Made by a program: the position numbers and the translations under genes. The notes under the pieces were generated by a model, which ran no database searches, was not told the DNA's origin, and worked only from the letters and a program-made list of their open reading frames with translations. A stretch of 37,175 nucleotides of DNA from Hyphomonadaceae bacterium (GTDB taxonomy: Bacteria > Pseudomonadota > Alphaproteobacteria > Caulobacterales > Hyphomonadaceae): positions 1-37,175 of the forward strand of contig JALEGE010000100.1 in NCBI GenBank assembly GCA_022760335.1, written 5' to 3'. Of this stretch, positions 1-10,208 are shown in pieces; the first letter of the stretch is position 1, and each line of letters begins with the position of its first letter.

Positions 1-713
<713 letters not shown>

Positions 714-718
714 GGCGG

Positions 719-2320
719 TTACATCCGGAAAATGCCGAACTGCGCGCGCTCCGGGATTGGCGCGTTCAGCGTGGCGGCAAAGGCTAGGCCGAGGATATCG
801 CGGGTCTGGGCCGGGTCGATGACGCCGTCATCCCAGAGCCGGGCCGTGGCGTACCAGGGATTGCCTTCGCGCTCATATTTCTCGCGGATCGGGGCCTTGA
901 AGGCTTCGGCCTCATCCGGGCTCCAGCTATCAGCGTCGCGGTGGACGGTGGCGAGCACGCTGGCGGCCTGTTCTCCGCCCATCACAGAGATGCGGCTATT
1001 GGGCCAGGTGAACAGAAAGCGCGGCTGATAGGCCCGTCCGCACATGCCGTAATTGCCGGCACCGAAACTGCCGCCGATCAGCACGGTGATTTTCGGTACC
1101 TGCGCCGTGGCGACAGCGGTGACCAGCTTGGCGCCGTTCTTAGCAATGCCTTCGGCCTCATACTTCCCACCCACCATGAAGCCGGAAATGTTCTGCAGGA
1201 ACAGCAGCGGGATTTTCCGCTGGCAAGCGAGTTCGATGAAATGCGCGCCTTTCTGCGCGCTTTCGGAATAGAGCACGCCATTGTTTGCGAGGATCGCCAC
1301 CGGCATGCCCCAGATATGGGCAAAGCCGCAGACCAGAGTGGTGCCATAGAGCGCCTTGAATTCGTGAAATTCCGAGCCGTCGGCGAGGCGCGCGATGATC
1401 TCCTTTACATCGAAGGGCGTGCGCAGATCCGGCGGCAAGATGCCATAGATATCCTCTGGCGGAAAAAGCGGGTTGTGCGCGGTCTGGAGGTTCAAGTCCG
1501 GTGTGGGGCTCGGCGGCAGGGTCGAGACGATGTCGCGGACAAGGGTCAGCGCATGTTCGTCATTTTCAGCGAGATGATCGGTCACCCCGGACTTGCGGCT
1601 ATGCGTGTCGCCGCCGCCAAGCTCTTCGGCTGTGATCACCTCTCCGGTAGCGGCCTTCACCAGTGGCGGACCCGCCAGGAAGATCGTGCCTTGCTCGCGC
1701 ACGATGACGGTCTCATCCGACATGGCCGGCACATAGGCACCGCCGGCGGTGCAGCTCCCCATCACGCAGGCGATCTGCGCGATGCCGCGCGCGGACATGT
1801 TCGCCTGATTGTAGAATATGCGCCCGAAATGCTCCTTGTCCGGGAACACTTCATCCTGATGGGGCAGGTTGGCGCCGCCGCTGTCGACAAGATAGATGCA
1901 GGGCAGGCGGTTCTCCAGAGCGATCTCCTGGGCCCGCAGGTGCTTCTTCACCGTCAGCGGATAATAGGTGCCGCCCTTCACCGTGGCGTCATTGGCGACA
2001 ATCATGACCTGGCGCCCCGAGACCCGTCCGATGCCGGTGATGACCCCCGCCGCGGCAATGTCATCGCCATACATGCCATTTGCGGCAAGCTGGGACAGTT
2101 CCAGGAAGGGCGCGCCCGGATCGAGTAGGCGCCGCACCCGGTCACGTGGCAACAGCTTGCCGCGTGAGACATGACGCTCGCGCGACCGTTCGCTGCCGCC
2201 CAACGAAGCCTTTTGAACATCATCGCGCAACTGTTCGCACAAAGCGAGATTGTGCGCGGTATTCGCGGCGAAGGCGGGATCCGCCGGGCCGAGCCGGCTG
2301 TTCAGAACTGGCGCGCTCAT
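719..2320 (-). CDS. mccB: Methylcrotonyl-CoA carboxylase beta (carboxyltransferase) subunit
   Basis: A 533-residue acyl-CoA carboxyltransferase, the usual length for MccB/LiuB. It moves carboxyl from biotin to 3-methylcrotonyl-CoA in leucine breakdown. Visible motifs are [20 protein letters not shown] near the N-terminus, [19 protein letters not shown] in the middle (oxyanion loop of the N-terminal crotonase fold), and [16 protein letters not shown] in the C-terminal fold. I place the start at the ATG at 2320, giving [11 protein letters not shown]. The frame is open further upstream, but that part overlaps the dehydrogenase gene and does not look like family sequence. The chosen start overlaps the preceding stop as ATGA (4 bases), typical of translational coupling. 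No separate methylglutaconyl-CoA hydratase gene sits between the two carboxylase subunits. Confidence 0.93.
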   Translation of the reverse strand: MSAPVLNSRLGPADPAFAANTAHNLALCEQLRDDVQKASLGGSERSRERHVSRGKLLPRDRVRRLLDPGAPFLELSQLAANGMYGDDIAAAGVITGIGRVSGRQVMIVANDATVKGGTYYPLTVKKHLRAQEIALENRLPCIYLVDSGGANLPHQDEVFPDKEHFGRIFYNQANMSARGIAQIACVMGSCTAGGAYVPAMSDETVIVREQGTIFLAGPPLVKAATGEVITAEELGGGDTHSRKSGVTDHLAENDEHALTLVRDIVSTLPPSPTPDLNLQTAHNPLFPPEDIYGILPPDLRTPFDVKEIIARLADGSEFHEFKALYGTTLVCGFAHIWGMPVAILANNGVLYSESAQKGAHFIELACQRKIPLLFLQNISGFMVGGKYEAEGIAKNGAKLVTAVATAQVPKITVLIGGSFGAGNYGMCGRAYQPRFLFTWPNSRISVMGGEQAASVLATVHRDADSWSPDEAEAFKAPIREKYEREGNPWYATARLWDDGVIDPAQTRDILGLAFAATLNAPIPERAQFGIFRM

Positions 2321-3465
2321 CCCTTCATCAACTCCCGGCCGATGAGGAAGCGGCGGATCTCGTTCGTACCCGCGCCGATATCGTAAAGCTTGGCGTCGCG
2401 GACATAGCGCTCGACCGGCCATTCGCGGGTATAGCCGGCGCCACCAAGCGCCTGCACGGCTTCCATTGAGGTCTTCACCGCGTTTTCGCTCGACATGAGG
2501 ATCGCGCCGGCCGCATCGAAGCGCGTGGTGCGGCCCTCGTCGCAGGCTTTCGCGACCGCGTAGACATAGGCGCGCGAGGAATTCAGCGCGACATACATGT
2601 CGGCGAGCTTGGCCTGCATGAGCTGGAAATTGCCGATCGGCTGGCCGAACTGCTTGCGTTCGCGCACATAGGGCAAGACGGTGTCGATGCAGGCCTGCAT
2701 GATGCCGATGGGGCCACCCGACAGCACCGTGCGCTCATAGTCGAGCCCGCTCATCAGGATGGCCGCGCCCTGGCCGACTTCGCCCATGACATTCTCGTCG
2801 GGCACGAAACAGTCCTGGAAAACCAGCTCGCCCGTGTAGGAGCCGCGCATGCCCATCTTGTCGAGCTTGCGGGCGACCGAGAAACCTTCGAAATCCTTTT
2901 CAACAAGAAAGGTAGTGAGGCTCTTCGAGCCACCAGCCGGATCGGTCTTGGCATAGATCACAAGTGTGTCCGCGATGGGCCCGTTTGTGATCCAGAATTT
3001 GGTGCCGTTGAGACGGAAGCCGCCATCGACCTGTTCGGCCTTCAGGGTCATGCTCATGACATCCGATCCCGCACCGGCCTCGGACATGGCGAGCGCGCCG
3101 ACATGTTCCCCGGAGATCAATTTCGGCAGGTAGCGCGCCTTCTGGGCCGGGCTCGCCCAGCGGCGGATCTGATTGACGCAGAGATTGGAGTGGGCGCCAT
3201 AGGAGAGGCCGATGGAGGCCGAGGCGCGTGAGATTTCTTCCATGGCGATGACGTGGTGGAGATAACCAAGGCCGAGCCCGCCATCTTCCTCATCAACAGT
3301 GATGCCATGTAGGCCAAGCTCGCCCATCTCGGTCCAGATCCAGCGCGGGGCCTCATCTGAACGGTCTAGCTCCTCGGCAATCGGCGCCAGCCGGTCGCGG
3401 GCAAAGCGCGCGCAGGTCTCGCGGATCATGTCGGCGGTCTCGCCATGGGAAAAATCGAACATCAT
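2317..3465 (-). CDS. ivd: Isovaleryl-CoA dehydrogenase
   Basis: A 382-residue acyl-CoA dehydrogenase that oxidises isovaleryl-CoA to 3-methylcrotonyl-CoA with FAD, passing electrons to ETF. Visible features are [16 protein letters not shown] (substrate/FAD contacts), [11 protein letters not shown], and [16 protein letters not shown]. The glutamate of DYER (residue 244) sits where isovaleryl-CoA dehydrogenases place their catalytic base, rather than the C-terminal position used by most other acyl-CoA dehydrogenases. The C-terminus has [11 protein letters not shown] and [13 protein letters not shown] chose the ATG at 3465 because GGAG lies 8 bases upstream. A GTG at 3474 would add three residues, and an ATG at 3462 is also possible. 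It is the first gene of the leucine operon ivd-mccB-mccA. Confidence 0.92.
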   Translation of the reverse strand: MMFDFSHGETADMIRETCARFARDRLAPIAEELDRSDEAPRWIWTEMGELGLHGITVDEEDGGLGLGYLHHVIAMEEISRASASIGLSYGAHSNLCVNQIRRWASPAQKARYLPKLISGEHVGALAMSEAGAGSDVMSMTLKAEQVDGGFRLNGTKFWITNGPIADTLVIYAKTDPAGGSKSLTTFLVEKDFEGFSVARKLDKMGMRGSYTGELVFQDCFVPDENVMGEVGQGAAILMSGLDYERTVLSGGPIGIMQACIDTVLPYVRERKQFGQPIGNFQLMQAKLADMYVALNSSRAYVYAVAKACDEGRTTRFDAAGAILMSSENAVKTSMEAVQALGGAGYTREWPVERYVRDAKLYDIGAGTNEIRRFLIGRELMKG

Positions 3466-3543
3466 GGGTGGCACTCCGGCGATGAAACTGACCGGGCGAT
3501 ACCATTTCTCTTGTCATAGATAAAATTGTAATGAGATGCTGAA

Positions 3544-3566
3544 TATCATAAACACAAATTATGATA
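3544..3566. promoter_or_regulatory. Perfect inverted repeat over the LysR start codon, likely operator
   Basis: Arms TATCATAA (3544-3551) and TTATGATA (3559-3566) are exact reverse complements separated by 7 bases. The right arm covers the LysR start codon at 3561. The spacing and AT-rich dyad fit a LysR-type T-N11-A recognition site placed in the divergent ivd/lysR intergenic region. Function is inferred. Confidence 0.55.
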
Positions 3567-4466
3567 GACCGATACCTCATTCGCTATTTCCTTGCCGTGG
3601 TGGACAATGGGACATTCAGCCGTGCTGCCGAGCGCGTGAATGTGTCTCAACCCGCGCTGTCGGTTGCGGTGGCCAAGCTGGAAAGACACCTCGGCACGGA
3701 ACTTTTCCATCGCTCCAACCGACGCATCCATCTCACAGATGCCGGCGCGAGATTCCTGCCGCATGCCAGGCGGATCGAAAGCGAGTTCAACCGTGCGGAA
3801 AGTTCGCTTCAGGGCATCCAGCCGATGAAACAGTTGCGGCTAGGTATCCTCAATACGATCCCGTCGGCCATCATCGCGCCTGCAATCGGGCAGATGCTGA
3901 AGGCTGATGCCAATATGCGGGTGGAAGTGGTCGAACGCTCCGAGCGGGAGCTTGTAAACCAGGTCGCACGCGAGCGGGTGGATGTCGCGCTGACCTTGGT
4001 CGAACGAGGTGGAGACAGGTTTGGTGAGGAGGTCCTGTTCGAGGAGGGATACGTGGCAGTTCTGCCAGAGGACCACCCCTGTGCCGGCCAGGCAGTTCTG
4101 AATGCTGAGGACCTTGCCGATAGCGTAATGATTGTACGCCGCCATTGTGAGGCTCTATCGGAAACGAGCCGCTACTTTACCGAACGTGGGGTTCGTCCAT
4201 TCTTTGCCTACAGATCCTCGAACGACGACCGCGTCATGGCAATGATTGCTGCTGGACTCGGCCTCACGATCATGCCGGCCTCTCACACGGCACCGGGCGC
4301 TTGGCGAGCGCAAATGGCCGGCTTTGATCTGAAGCGTCATGTTGGCTTCATGTTCGGCGCCGGGGTCGATGCCGAAGAAATCAATGCAATGTCGGGTTTC
4401 AAAGCTTTCCGGAGAACGCTGGTCGAGCGTGCATCCACCATGCTTGCGCCGGTGCCTGTTAAATAG
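3561..4466 (+). CDS. LysR-family transcriptional regulator
   Basis: A 301-residue LysR-type regulator. The N-terminal winged helix-turn-helix is clear: YFLAVVDNGTFSRAAERVNV and SQPALSVAVAKLERHLG (residues about 9-46), then LFHRSNRRIHLTDAGARFL. Residues from about 90 onward form the periplasmic-binding-protein-like effector domain. It is divergent from ivd-mccB-mccA, so it may control leucine catabolism or its own synthesis; many bacteria use a MerR-type LiuR for this instead. The start fits family alignment, but I see no Shine-Dalgarno sequence in the AT-rich bases before it. The 3' end overlaps the convergent Lrp gene by 8 bases. The effector is unknown. Confidence 0.9.
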   Translation: MIDRYLIRYFLAVVDNGTFSRAAERVNVSQPALSVAVAKLERHLGTELFHRSNRRIHLTDAGARFLPHARRIESEFNRAESSLQGIQPMKQLRLGILNTIPSAIIAPAIGQMLKADANMRVEVVERSERELVNQVARERVDVALTLVERGGDRFGEEVLFEEGYVAVLPEDHPCAGQAVLNAEDLADSVMIVRRHCEALSETSRYFTERGVRPFFAYRSSNDDRVMAMIAAGLGLTIMPASHTAPGAWRAQMAGFDLKRHVGFMFGAGVDAEEINAMSGFKAFRRTLVERASTMLAPVPVK

Positions 4467-4920
4467 GGAGCTTGGTGGTGAGTTTTACAGCCTTCAGGGC
4501 AAAGCTGGAATTGATCGACTCAACGCCGGGCAGTGTAAGCAAGGTTGATTTGAGAAATCTCTCATAGTCTTCAATACTGCCGATCACGACTCTCAAGACA
4601 TAGTCACTTTCTCCGCTCATCGAAAAGCACTGCACGATCTCCGGATGCTTTTGAATCTCGCTTTCAAATGCTTCAAGCGTGTCTGCTTCATGGTGCTTGA
4701 TGCGCATGTGGGCGAACACATCCACCGAGAAGCCGAGGGCCCTGCGATTGAGCAGGAGCGCCTTTCCTTCAATGATCCCCTCAGCCTGTAGTCGCTTTAC
4801 ACGACGCCAACATGGCGTGTGGGACAGATTCACACGTTTGGCGATGTCAGTAATGGAAAGACCTGGGTCTTCCTGCATGGTGCGCAATATCCTTTTGTCT
4901 GTCGCATCCATGTCAGGCAT
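4459..4920 (-). CDS. bkdR: Lrp/AsnC-family regulator, probable BkdR
   Basis: A 153-residue Lrp/AsnC protein. The N-terminal helix-turn-helix MDATDKRILRTMQEDPGLS, with the recognition segment SHTPCWRRVKRLQAEGIIEG, is followed by an RAM ligand-binding domain (PEIVQCFSMSGESDYVLRVV). An Lrp-type protein, BkdR, activates the bkd operon in Pseudomonas putida. This gene is divergent from a complete bkd operon, so the same role is likely here. The start is the ATG at 4920, with GGAGG 6 bases upstream. The gene is convergent with the LysR gene, overlapping its end by 8 bases. The specific function is inferred from family and position. Confidence 0.88.
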   Translation of the reverse strand: MPDMDATDKRILRTMQEDPGLSITDIAKRVNLSHTPCWRRVKRLQAEGIIEGKALLLNRRALGFSVDVFAHMRIKHHEADTLEAFESEIQKHPEIVQCFSMSGESDYVLRVVIGSIEDYERFLKSTLLTLPGVESINSSFALKAVKLTTKLPI

Positions 4921-4956
4921 TTTGGTCCTCCATCTGAGATCGGAGAATAACCATCC

Positions 4957-4974
4957 TATTTATATGCGTAAATA
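4957..4974. promoter_or_regulatory. AT-rich inverted repeat in the bkdR/bkdA1 intergenic region
   Basis: TATTTA (4957-4962) and TAAATA (4969-4974) are perfect inverted arms around a 6-base spacer. CC and GG flank them with a one-base bulge. It lies 37 bases before the bkdR start and about 107 bases before bkdA1. This is a plausible Lrp-type binding site for the divergent promoters. The rest of the 161-base gap shows no gene. Confidence 0.4.
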
Positions 4975-5081
4975 AGGAATTTGTTCGCTCCAATCCAAGC
5001 GTCTCCTTATCGAAAAAGCAAAACGCGGCTCAGCAGCCTGTGACACTCTCGCTATCGACTTGAAGCGAGGATCAAACAGCA

Positions 5082-6311
5082 ATGCCCAGACCCAACAGCC
5101 TGCGTTTGCATGTTCCGGAGCCGGCAGCGCGCCCCGGAGAGCCGGTTCGGTTCGATCAATTGGACTTCCCGAAAGCTGGAGATGTGCCGAAACCGGCTTC
5201 GACGGCGCCAGAGCGCGAACTACGCGAACTGCCCTTCTCTCTGATCCGTGTCCTGGATGATGAGGGCCGGGCGGTCGGGGAATGGGATCCGAAATTGCCG
5301 TCGGAGACATTGCTGCGCGGTCTCAAGGCCATGTTGCTGACGCGTGTTTTCGATGACCGCCTGTTTCGGCTCCAGCGCCAAGGCAAGACCAGCTTCTACA
5401 TGAAATCCCTTGGTGAGGAGGCGATTGGCGCAGCTCAATCCCTCGTTATGGCCGAAGGCGATATGTGCTTTCCGACCTATCGTGTTCTGAGCTGGCTCAT
5501 GGCGCGGGACTATCCGCTGACCGACCTGGTGAATCAGATTTTTTCCAACGAGAAGGACCCGCTAAAGGGGCGCCAATTGCCGATCCTCTATTCGGCGAGG
5601 GATTATGGTTTTTACTCTCTCTCCGGCAATGTCGGTAGTCGGTTCGGGCATGCTGTCGGCTGGGCAATGGCATCGGCCTACAAAGGCGATGACAAACTTT
5701 CGCTAGCCTATATCGGTGAGGGCACAACGGCGGAGGGCGACTTTCATGAGGCACTGACCTTTGCCTCGGTCTACCGCGCGCCGACCATTCTCTGCGTCAC
5801 CAATAATCAGTGGGCGATTTCCAGCTTTGCTGGCATTGCCGGAGCTGAGGAAACGACGTTCGCGGCTAAGGCAATCGCCTACGGCTTGCCAGGCTTGCGG
5901 GTGGACGCAAATGATTTCCTGGCCGTTTGGGCAACGACGCAATGGGCGCGTGAGCGGGCACTGGCCAATCAGGGGGCGACCTTGATCGAGTTGTTCACCT
6001 ACCGTGCCGCAGGCCATTCCACGAGCGATGATCCGACAAAATATCGCCCTGCAGACGAAGCCGAACATTGGCCGCTGGGCGATCCGGTGGAGCGTCTGAA
6101 GCAACACCTCATACTTCGGGGGGATTGGGACGAAGACCGGCATCAGACCATGATCGAAAGCCTCACGACGGATGTCCGCGCGGCGGTCAAATTCGGGGAA
6201 CAAATCGGCACGCTGGGCAAGTCCAAGCCGAGCGTGAAGGAAATGTTCGAAGGGGTCTTTGAAGAGCCCGACTGGAGGATCGTCGAACAGCGTCGCGAGT
6301 TGGGGATCTAA
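5082..6311 (+). CDS. bkdA1: Branched-chain 2-oxoacid dehydrogenase E1 alpha subunit
   Basis: A 409-residue thiamine-diphosphate E1 alpha subunit, close to the length of Pseudomonas BkdA1. With E1 beta it decarboxylates 2-oxoisovalerate, 2-oxoisocaproate and 2-oxo-3-methylvalerate and acylates the lipoyl group of E2. The ThDP/magnesium motif runs from GEGTTAEGDFHEALTF to TNNQWAIS (residues 212-247). The loop RAAGHSTSDDPTKYR (308-322) matches the branched-chain E1 alpha phosphorylation-loop region. The N-terminal tail of about 45 residues is typical of the branched-chain type rather than pyruvate dehydrogenase. The ATG at 5082 has only a weak, distant ribosome site (GCGAGG). The E1 beta gene follows after 2 bases. 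Confidence 0.95.
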   Translation: MPRPNSLRLHVPEPAARPGEPVRFDQLDFPKAGDVPKPASTAPERELRELPFSLIRVLDDEGRAVGEWDPKLPSETLLRGLKAMLLTRVFDDRLFRLQRQGKTSFYMKSLGEEAIGAAQSLVMAEGDMCFPTYRVLSWLMARDYPLTDLVNQIFSNEKDPLKGRQLPILYSARDYGFYSLSGNVGSRFGHAVGWAMASAYKGDDKLSLAYIGEGTTAEGDFHEALTFASVYRAPTILCVTNNQWAISSFAGIAGAEETTFAAKAIAYGLPGLRVDANDFLAVWATTQWARERALANQGATLIELFTYRAAGHSTSDDPTKYRPADEAEHWPLGDPVERLKQHLILRGDWDEDRHQTMIESLTTDVRAAVKFGEQIGTLGKSKPSVKEMFEGVFEEPDWRIVEQRRELGI

Positions 6312-6313
6312 CC

Positions 6314-7327
6314 ATGGCGACGATGAACATGATCCAGGCGCTGAACTCGGCGCTCGATGTGATGCTGGAGTGTGATCCCGACGTTCTGATTTTCGGCGAG
6401 GATGTCGGCTATTTCGGCGGGGTGTTCCGCGTTACGGACAAGCTTCAGGAAAAGCACGGTCTGACCCGTTGCTTCGATGCGCCGATTTCCGAAGGCGGAA
6501 TTATCGCCGCAGCCATAGGCATGGGCGCCTATGGTCTGCGTCCGGTGCCTGAGATCCAGTTTGTCGACTATATCCTGCCCGCCTTCGACCAGCTCGTGTC
6601 CGAGGCCGCGCGCCTGCGTTACCGCTCCAATGGCGAATTCTGGGCACCGATCACAGTGCGCTCGCCCTATGGCGGAGGAATTTTCGGAGGGCAGACTCAC
6701 TCCCAGAGTCCGGAGGCGATTTTTGCGCATATCACGGGTTTGAAGACGGTGATCCCGTCCAACCCCTACGATGCCAAGGGCATGCTGATCTCGGCCATTG
6801 AGTGCAATGACCCGGTCATCTTCATGGAGCCCAAGCGGATCTATAATGGCCCCTTCAATGGCCGCCATGACCAGGAGCTATCCACCTGGGCGAACCACCC
6901 AAATGCCGACGTTCCGACAGGCCACTATACAGTTCCGCTGGGCCAGGCCGCCACGGTGCGCGAAGGGCGCGATGTCACCGTTCTGGCCTATGGCACCATG
7001 GTGCATGTCGCGCTGGAGGGGATCGCCGAGGCGGGCGTGGATGCCGAGCTGATCGATCTGCGTTCCATCGTGCCACTGGATATCGAGGCCATTGTCACCT
7101 CGGTCCAGAAAACCGGGCGCTGCGTGATTCTGCATGAAGCTTCCCGTTTTGGCGGATTTGGCGGCGAGCTCTCGGCGCTCATCCAGGAGCGGTGCTTCTA
7201 TCATCTCAAGGCCCCGATTGGTCGCGTGGCCGGTTGGGATACGCCGTATCCGCACGCTTTCGAGTGGGACTATTTCCCAGGTCCGGGCCGGCTCGCCCGG
7301 GCGCTACACGCTGCGATGGAGCATTGA
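6314..7327 (+). CDS. bkdA2: Branched-chain 2-oxoacid dehydrogenase E1 beta subunit
   Basis: A 337-residue transketolase-like E1 beta subunit. The N-terminal MNMIQALNSALDVMLECDP and FGEDVGYFGGVFRVT segments are highly characteristic. ISEGGIIAAAIGMGAYGLRP and EIQFVDYILPAFDQLVSEAA contribute to the ThDP pyrimidine domain. PSNPYDAKGMLISAI and FMEPKRIYN support the branched-chain type. The C-terminal transketolase domain includes DLRSIVPLDIEAI and HEASRFGGFGGEL. It forms the alpha2-beta2 E1 heterotetramer with the upstream product. It is separated from bkdA1 by 2 bases and from bkdB by 1 base, so all four genes are surely one transcript. Confidence 0.95.
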   Translation: MATMNMIQALNSALDVMLECDPDVLIFGEDVGYFGGVFRVTDKLQEKHGLTRCFDAPISEGGIIAAAIGMGAYGLRPVPEIQFVDYILPAFDQLVSEAARLRYRSNGEFWAPITVRSPYGGGIFGGQTHSQSPEAIFAHITGLKTVIPSNPYDAKGMLISAIECNDPVIFMEPKRIYNGPFNGRHDQELSTWANHPNADVPTGHYTVPLGQAATVREGRDVTVLAYGTMVHVALEGIAEAGVDAELIDLRSIVPLDIEAIVTSVQKTGRCVILHEASRFGGFGGELSALIQERCFYHLKAPIGRVAGWDTPYPHAFEWDYFPGPGRLARALHAAMEH

Positions 7328-7328
7328 T

Positions 7329-8627
7329 ATGGGCGTGTTCAAGTTTCGTATGCCCGATGTCGGCGAAGGTGTGGCCGAGGCGGAAGTCGTAGTCTGGCAT
7401 GTTCAGATTGGCGACCAGGTTGAGGAAGACCAGTCTCTTGTGGATGTGATGACGGACAAGGCCACGGTCGACATGTCCTCGCCCGTAGATGGTGTCGTGA
7501 AAGCCCTGCATGGCGAGATCGGCCAGATGGTGCCGGTAGGGGCTGTGCTGCTGGAAATCGAGGTGGAAGGCGATGTTGAAGAAGATGGCCAGACAATATC
7601 GGAGCGTGCGCCAGAGCCGGAACCGGTAGCAGCCAAAGCTGCGCCAGCTGTGGTGGAGCCCGTGCGACCAGAGATACCCACATCTCCGTCCGCGCCAATG
7701 ATTTCTGCTGACTCCGATCCTGGCCTGGCTTGGCCCGGGCGAGGGGAGGGGGACGCCCCTCTGGCCTCTCCTGCAACGCGCCAGCGCGCCTATGAACTTG
7801 GCATCCCGCTCCAGTTTGTCTCTGGTACAGGGCCTGGCGGGCGGATCACGTCGGAGGATCTGGACGCTTTCATCGCGCGCGGCCCCATGGACATGCCACA
7901 CCAGATGGGACTTGTTCGACGCATGGAGGTGGATAGCCAGAAGGTTGTTGGCCTACGTCGCAAGATTGCCGAAAAGATGCAGGACTCAAAACGGCGTATT
8001 CCGCATTTTGGCTATGTTGAGGCGTTCGATCTCACTGAGCTGGAAAAGCTCCGGAAGCTCATGAATGAGGAGCGAGGCGCGAGCCGGCCCAAGCTGACTC
8101 TTCTGCCCTATTTCATGCGCGCCGTGGCCCAGCTTCAGCCTGAGTTCCCACATATCAATGCCGTTTATGATGATGAGGCTGGCATCCTGCATCGCCATCA
8201 GGGCGTGCATATCGGGATTGCGACGCAGACGCCCGGGGGGCTGATGGTGCCTGTGGTCCGCCATGCCGAGGCGCGCGACATCTGGGACTGCGCGGCAGAA
8301 CTCATCAAGGTCACCAGCGCGGCGCGTGATGGCACAGTAACGCGCGAGATGCTGTCAGGATCGACGCTCACGCTTACCAGTCTGGGAACCCTTGGCGGGA
8401 TTTCCGCAACCCCCGTCATCAACGCCCCGGAAGTCGCCATCATCGGCCCGAACAAGCTGGAGCAACGGCCTATCGTTATTGATGGTCAGGTCGTCATCCG
8501 TACCATGATGAACGTCTCCACCGCCTTCGATCACCGCATCGTGGATGGACACGATGCCGCCCGCTTTGTCCAGCGTTTGAAGCGGCTGGTCGAAAACCCC
8601 GCATTATTATTCCTGGAGCAGCACTGA
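7329..8627 (+). CDS. bkdB: Branched-chain 2-oxoacid dehydrogenase E2 (dihydrolipoyl acyltransferase)
   Basis: A 432-residue lipoamide acyltransferase. The domains in order are: a lipoyl domain (residues 1-82) with lipoyl-lysine K44 in DVMTDKATVDMSS; an Ala/Pro/Glu-rich linker (about 93-140); a peripheral subunit-binding domain (about 145-182, SPATRQRAYELGI and GTGPGGRITSEDLDAFI); and a catalytic acyltransferase core ending with DHRIVDGHDAARF (catalytic H402, D406). There is one lipoyl domain only. The frame is open upstream inside bkdA2, but MGVFKFRMPDVGEG is the canonical E2 start, so I use the ATG at 7329. Its stop shares one base with the lpdV start (TGATG). Confidence 0.95.
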   Translation: MGVFKFRMPDVGEGVAEAEVVVWHVQIGDQVEEDQSLVDVMTDKATVDMSSPVDGVVKALHGEIGQMVPVGAVLLEIEVEGDVEEDGQTISERAPEPEPVAAKAAPAVVEPVRPEIPTSPSAPMISADSDPGLAWPGRGEGDAPLASPATRQRAYELGIPLQFVSGTGPGGRITSEDLDAFIARGPMDMPHQMGLVRRMEVDSQKVVGLRRKIAEKMQDSKRRIPHFGYVEAFDLTELEKLRKLMNEERGASRPKLTLLPYFMRAVAQLQPEFPHINAVYDDEAGILHRHQGVHIGIATQTPGGLMVPVVRHAEARDIWDCAAELIKVTSAARDGTVTREMLSGSTLTLTSLGTLGGISATPVINAPEVAIIGPNKLEQRPIVIDGQVVIRTMMNVSTAFDHRIVDGHDAARFVQRLKRLVENPALLFLEQH

Positions 8628-10009
8628 TGATCGAACTTAAGACCAAGGTGCTCGTCATCGGGGCCGGGCCGGGCGGCTATGTTGCGGCAATTCGCGCCGG
8701 GCAGTTGGGTTTGGACACCGTGCTTGTCGAGGCTGACAGGCTGGGCGGCACCTGCCTTGTCCGAGGCTGCATTCCGTCGAAGGCGTTGATCCAGGTGGCT
8801 GGGGAGTACGCTCATGCCTGCGAGGCAGCGGCCAGCCCACGGTTCGGTATTTCTCTGGACAGCGCGCCGAGTCTGGATTTCAGCGGCTTGGTGGGCTGGA
8901 AGGACGGCGTTGTGGATCGCCTCAGCAAGGGGGTGGCGGGCCTGCTTAAACGGGCAAAGGTAAAGGTCGTCCCCGGATGGGCGACATTTACGGATGCCAA
9001 AACCTGCACAGTGAAAGGCGCCGATGAAACCACCCGGATCAGTGCCGAGTATGTCATTCTGGCGACCGGATCGACACCTGTCGAACTTACCGGCTTGCCA
9101 TCGAGCAAAAAGGTCATCTCTTCCACCGAAGCCCTGAGCCTGCCGGAGCTGCCAAAGCGCCTGGCCATTGTTGGGGCAGGATATATCGGGCTTGAGATGG
9201 GCTGCGCCTTTGCAAAACTTGGCACGGAAGTCACGATTGTGGAGGCCCAGGATGAGATCCTGCCGCAGTACGACGCACAGCTCGTCGCGCCGGTCGCAAA
9301 ATGGCTCGATGCGCATGGCGTGAAAGTCCATCTTGGTGCGATGGCGATGGGGGAGAAGCCATCTGGCCTCTCAATCAAGACATCGGAAGGAAAGACCCAG
9401 ACGGTAAAGGCCGACAAGATTCTTGTGACCGTAGGGCGCCGCCCTCTGACGCAAGGGTGGGGCCTTGAAGATATGGCGCTGAATATGGACGGGCAATTTG
9501 TACGCGTGAATGACCAGTGCGAGACATCGACCCGCAATGTCTGGGCCATCGGCGACCTGGTTGGCGAGCCGATGCTGGCGCACAAGGCAACCGCACAGGG
9601 TGAGATGGTTGCTGAGATCATTGCCGGCAAGCGCCGGCGTTTCGACCCAGTGGCTATTCCTGCCGTCTGTTTCACCGAGCCGGAAATCGTTGTTGTCGGG
9701 AAAGGACCGGAGACTCCGAATACGATAACCGGAATGTTCCCATTTCTCGGCAATGGCCGTGCCTTGACCGTGGACGCCGGGGATACAGGCGGGTTCATCC
9801 GTGTCATCGCAGAGGCAGGCAGCCACAGGATTGTCGGTGTGCAGGCCGTGGGGCCGCATGTGTCGGAGCTTTGCGCAGCTTTTACGCAGGCGGTGGAGAT
9901 GGGGGCCGTGCTGGAAGACATCGCGGGTATCATTCATGCACACCCCACATTGGGCGAAGCTTTCCACGAATCGGTGCTGAAGGCGCTTGGGCACGCCATC
10001 CACATCTAG
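8627..10009 (+). CDS. lpdV: Dihydrolipoyl dehydrogenase (E3) of the branched-chain complex
   Basis: A 460-residue FAD/NAD disulfide oxidoreductase that reoxidises dihydrolipoamide. Visible are the FAD dinucleotide motif VIGAGPGGYVAAIRAGQLG (10-28), the redox disulfide C43/C48 in GGTCLVRGCIPSKAL, the NAD-binding AIVGAGYIGLEMGCAFAKLG, the second FAD motif VWAIGDLVGEPMLAHKA, and the C-terminal dimerisation active site HPTLGEAFHE (H439, E444). The residues between the two cysteines are LVRG rather than the more common LNVG. It is the last gene of the operon, overlapping bkdB by one base. It has the same role as LPD-Val of Pseudomonas. Confidence 0.95.
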   Translation: MIELKTKVLVIGAGPGGYVAAIRAGQLGLDTVLVEADRLGGTCLVRGCIPSKALIQVAGEYAHACEAAASPRFGISLDSAPSLDFSGLVGWKDGVVDRLSKGVAGLLKRAKVKVVPGWATFTDAKTCTVKGADETTRISAEYVILATGSTPVELTGLPSSKKVISSTEALSLPELPKRLAIVGAGYIGLEMGCAFAKLGTEVTIVEAQDEILPQYDAQLVAPVAKWLDAHGVKVHLGAMAMGEKPSGLSIKTSEGKTQTVKADKILVTVGRRPLTQGWGLEDMALNMDGQFVRVNDQCETSTRNVWAIGDLVGEPMLAHKATAQGEMVAEIIAGKRRRFDPVAIPAVCFTEPEIVVVGKGPETPNTITGMFPFLGNGRALTVDAGDTGGFIRVIAEAGSHRIVGVQAVGPHVSELCAAFTQAVEMGAVLEDIAGIIHAHPTLGEAFHESVLKALGHAIHI

Positions 10010-10106
10010 GCTACGCGTGCAATTTCCCCGACCAAAGTGCTTCCATGTTCTCTCTGTTTGGCATCAAGCATTGCTGCACTGGAGCAACACTTCAGCTCTC
10101 AATAGC

Positions 10107-10130
10107 TTGATATGGGATTGTCCAATCCTT
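10107..10130 (+). promoter_or_regulatory. Possible promoter/operator upstream of the first TonB receptor
   Basis: The 199-base gap between lpdV and the receptor gene contains the inverted repeat GGATTG-TC-CAATCC (10115-10128), directly after a possible -35 hexamer TTGATA (10107-10112). The expected -10 region is weak (TTTAGA). If the promoter is right, the dyad lies in its spacer, where a repressor could block it. I see no other gene or RNA in the gap. Confidence 0.3.
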
Positions 10131-10208
10131 TTAGATGGTGGCGAAGGTAATAACCGTCGGCACACTGCCAGTATCCACGAATAAGAGTTGGAACACTGGG
10201 AGGATAAA

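Noticed and set aside
941-2128. Open plus-strand frame of 395 codons
   Set aside because: Antisense shadow of mccB with low-complexity His/Arg/Asp-rich translation and no recognisable domain.
8812-9933. Open minus-strand frame of 373 codons
   Set aside because: Antisense to lpdV, which has all its FAD, NAD and disulfide motifs. The shadow is Ser/Pro/Thr-rich without motifs.
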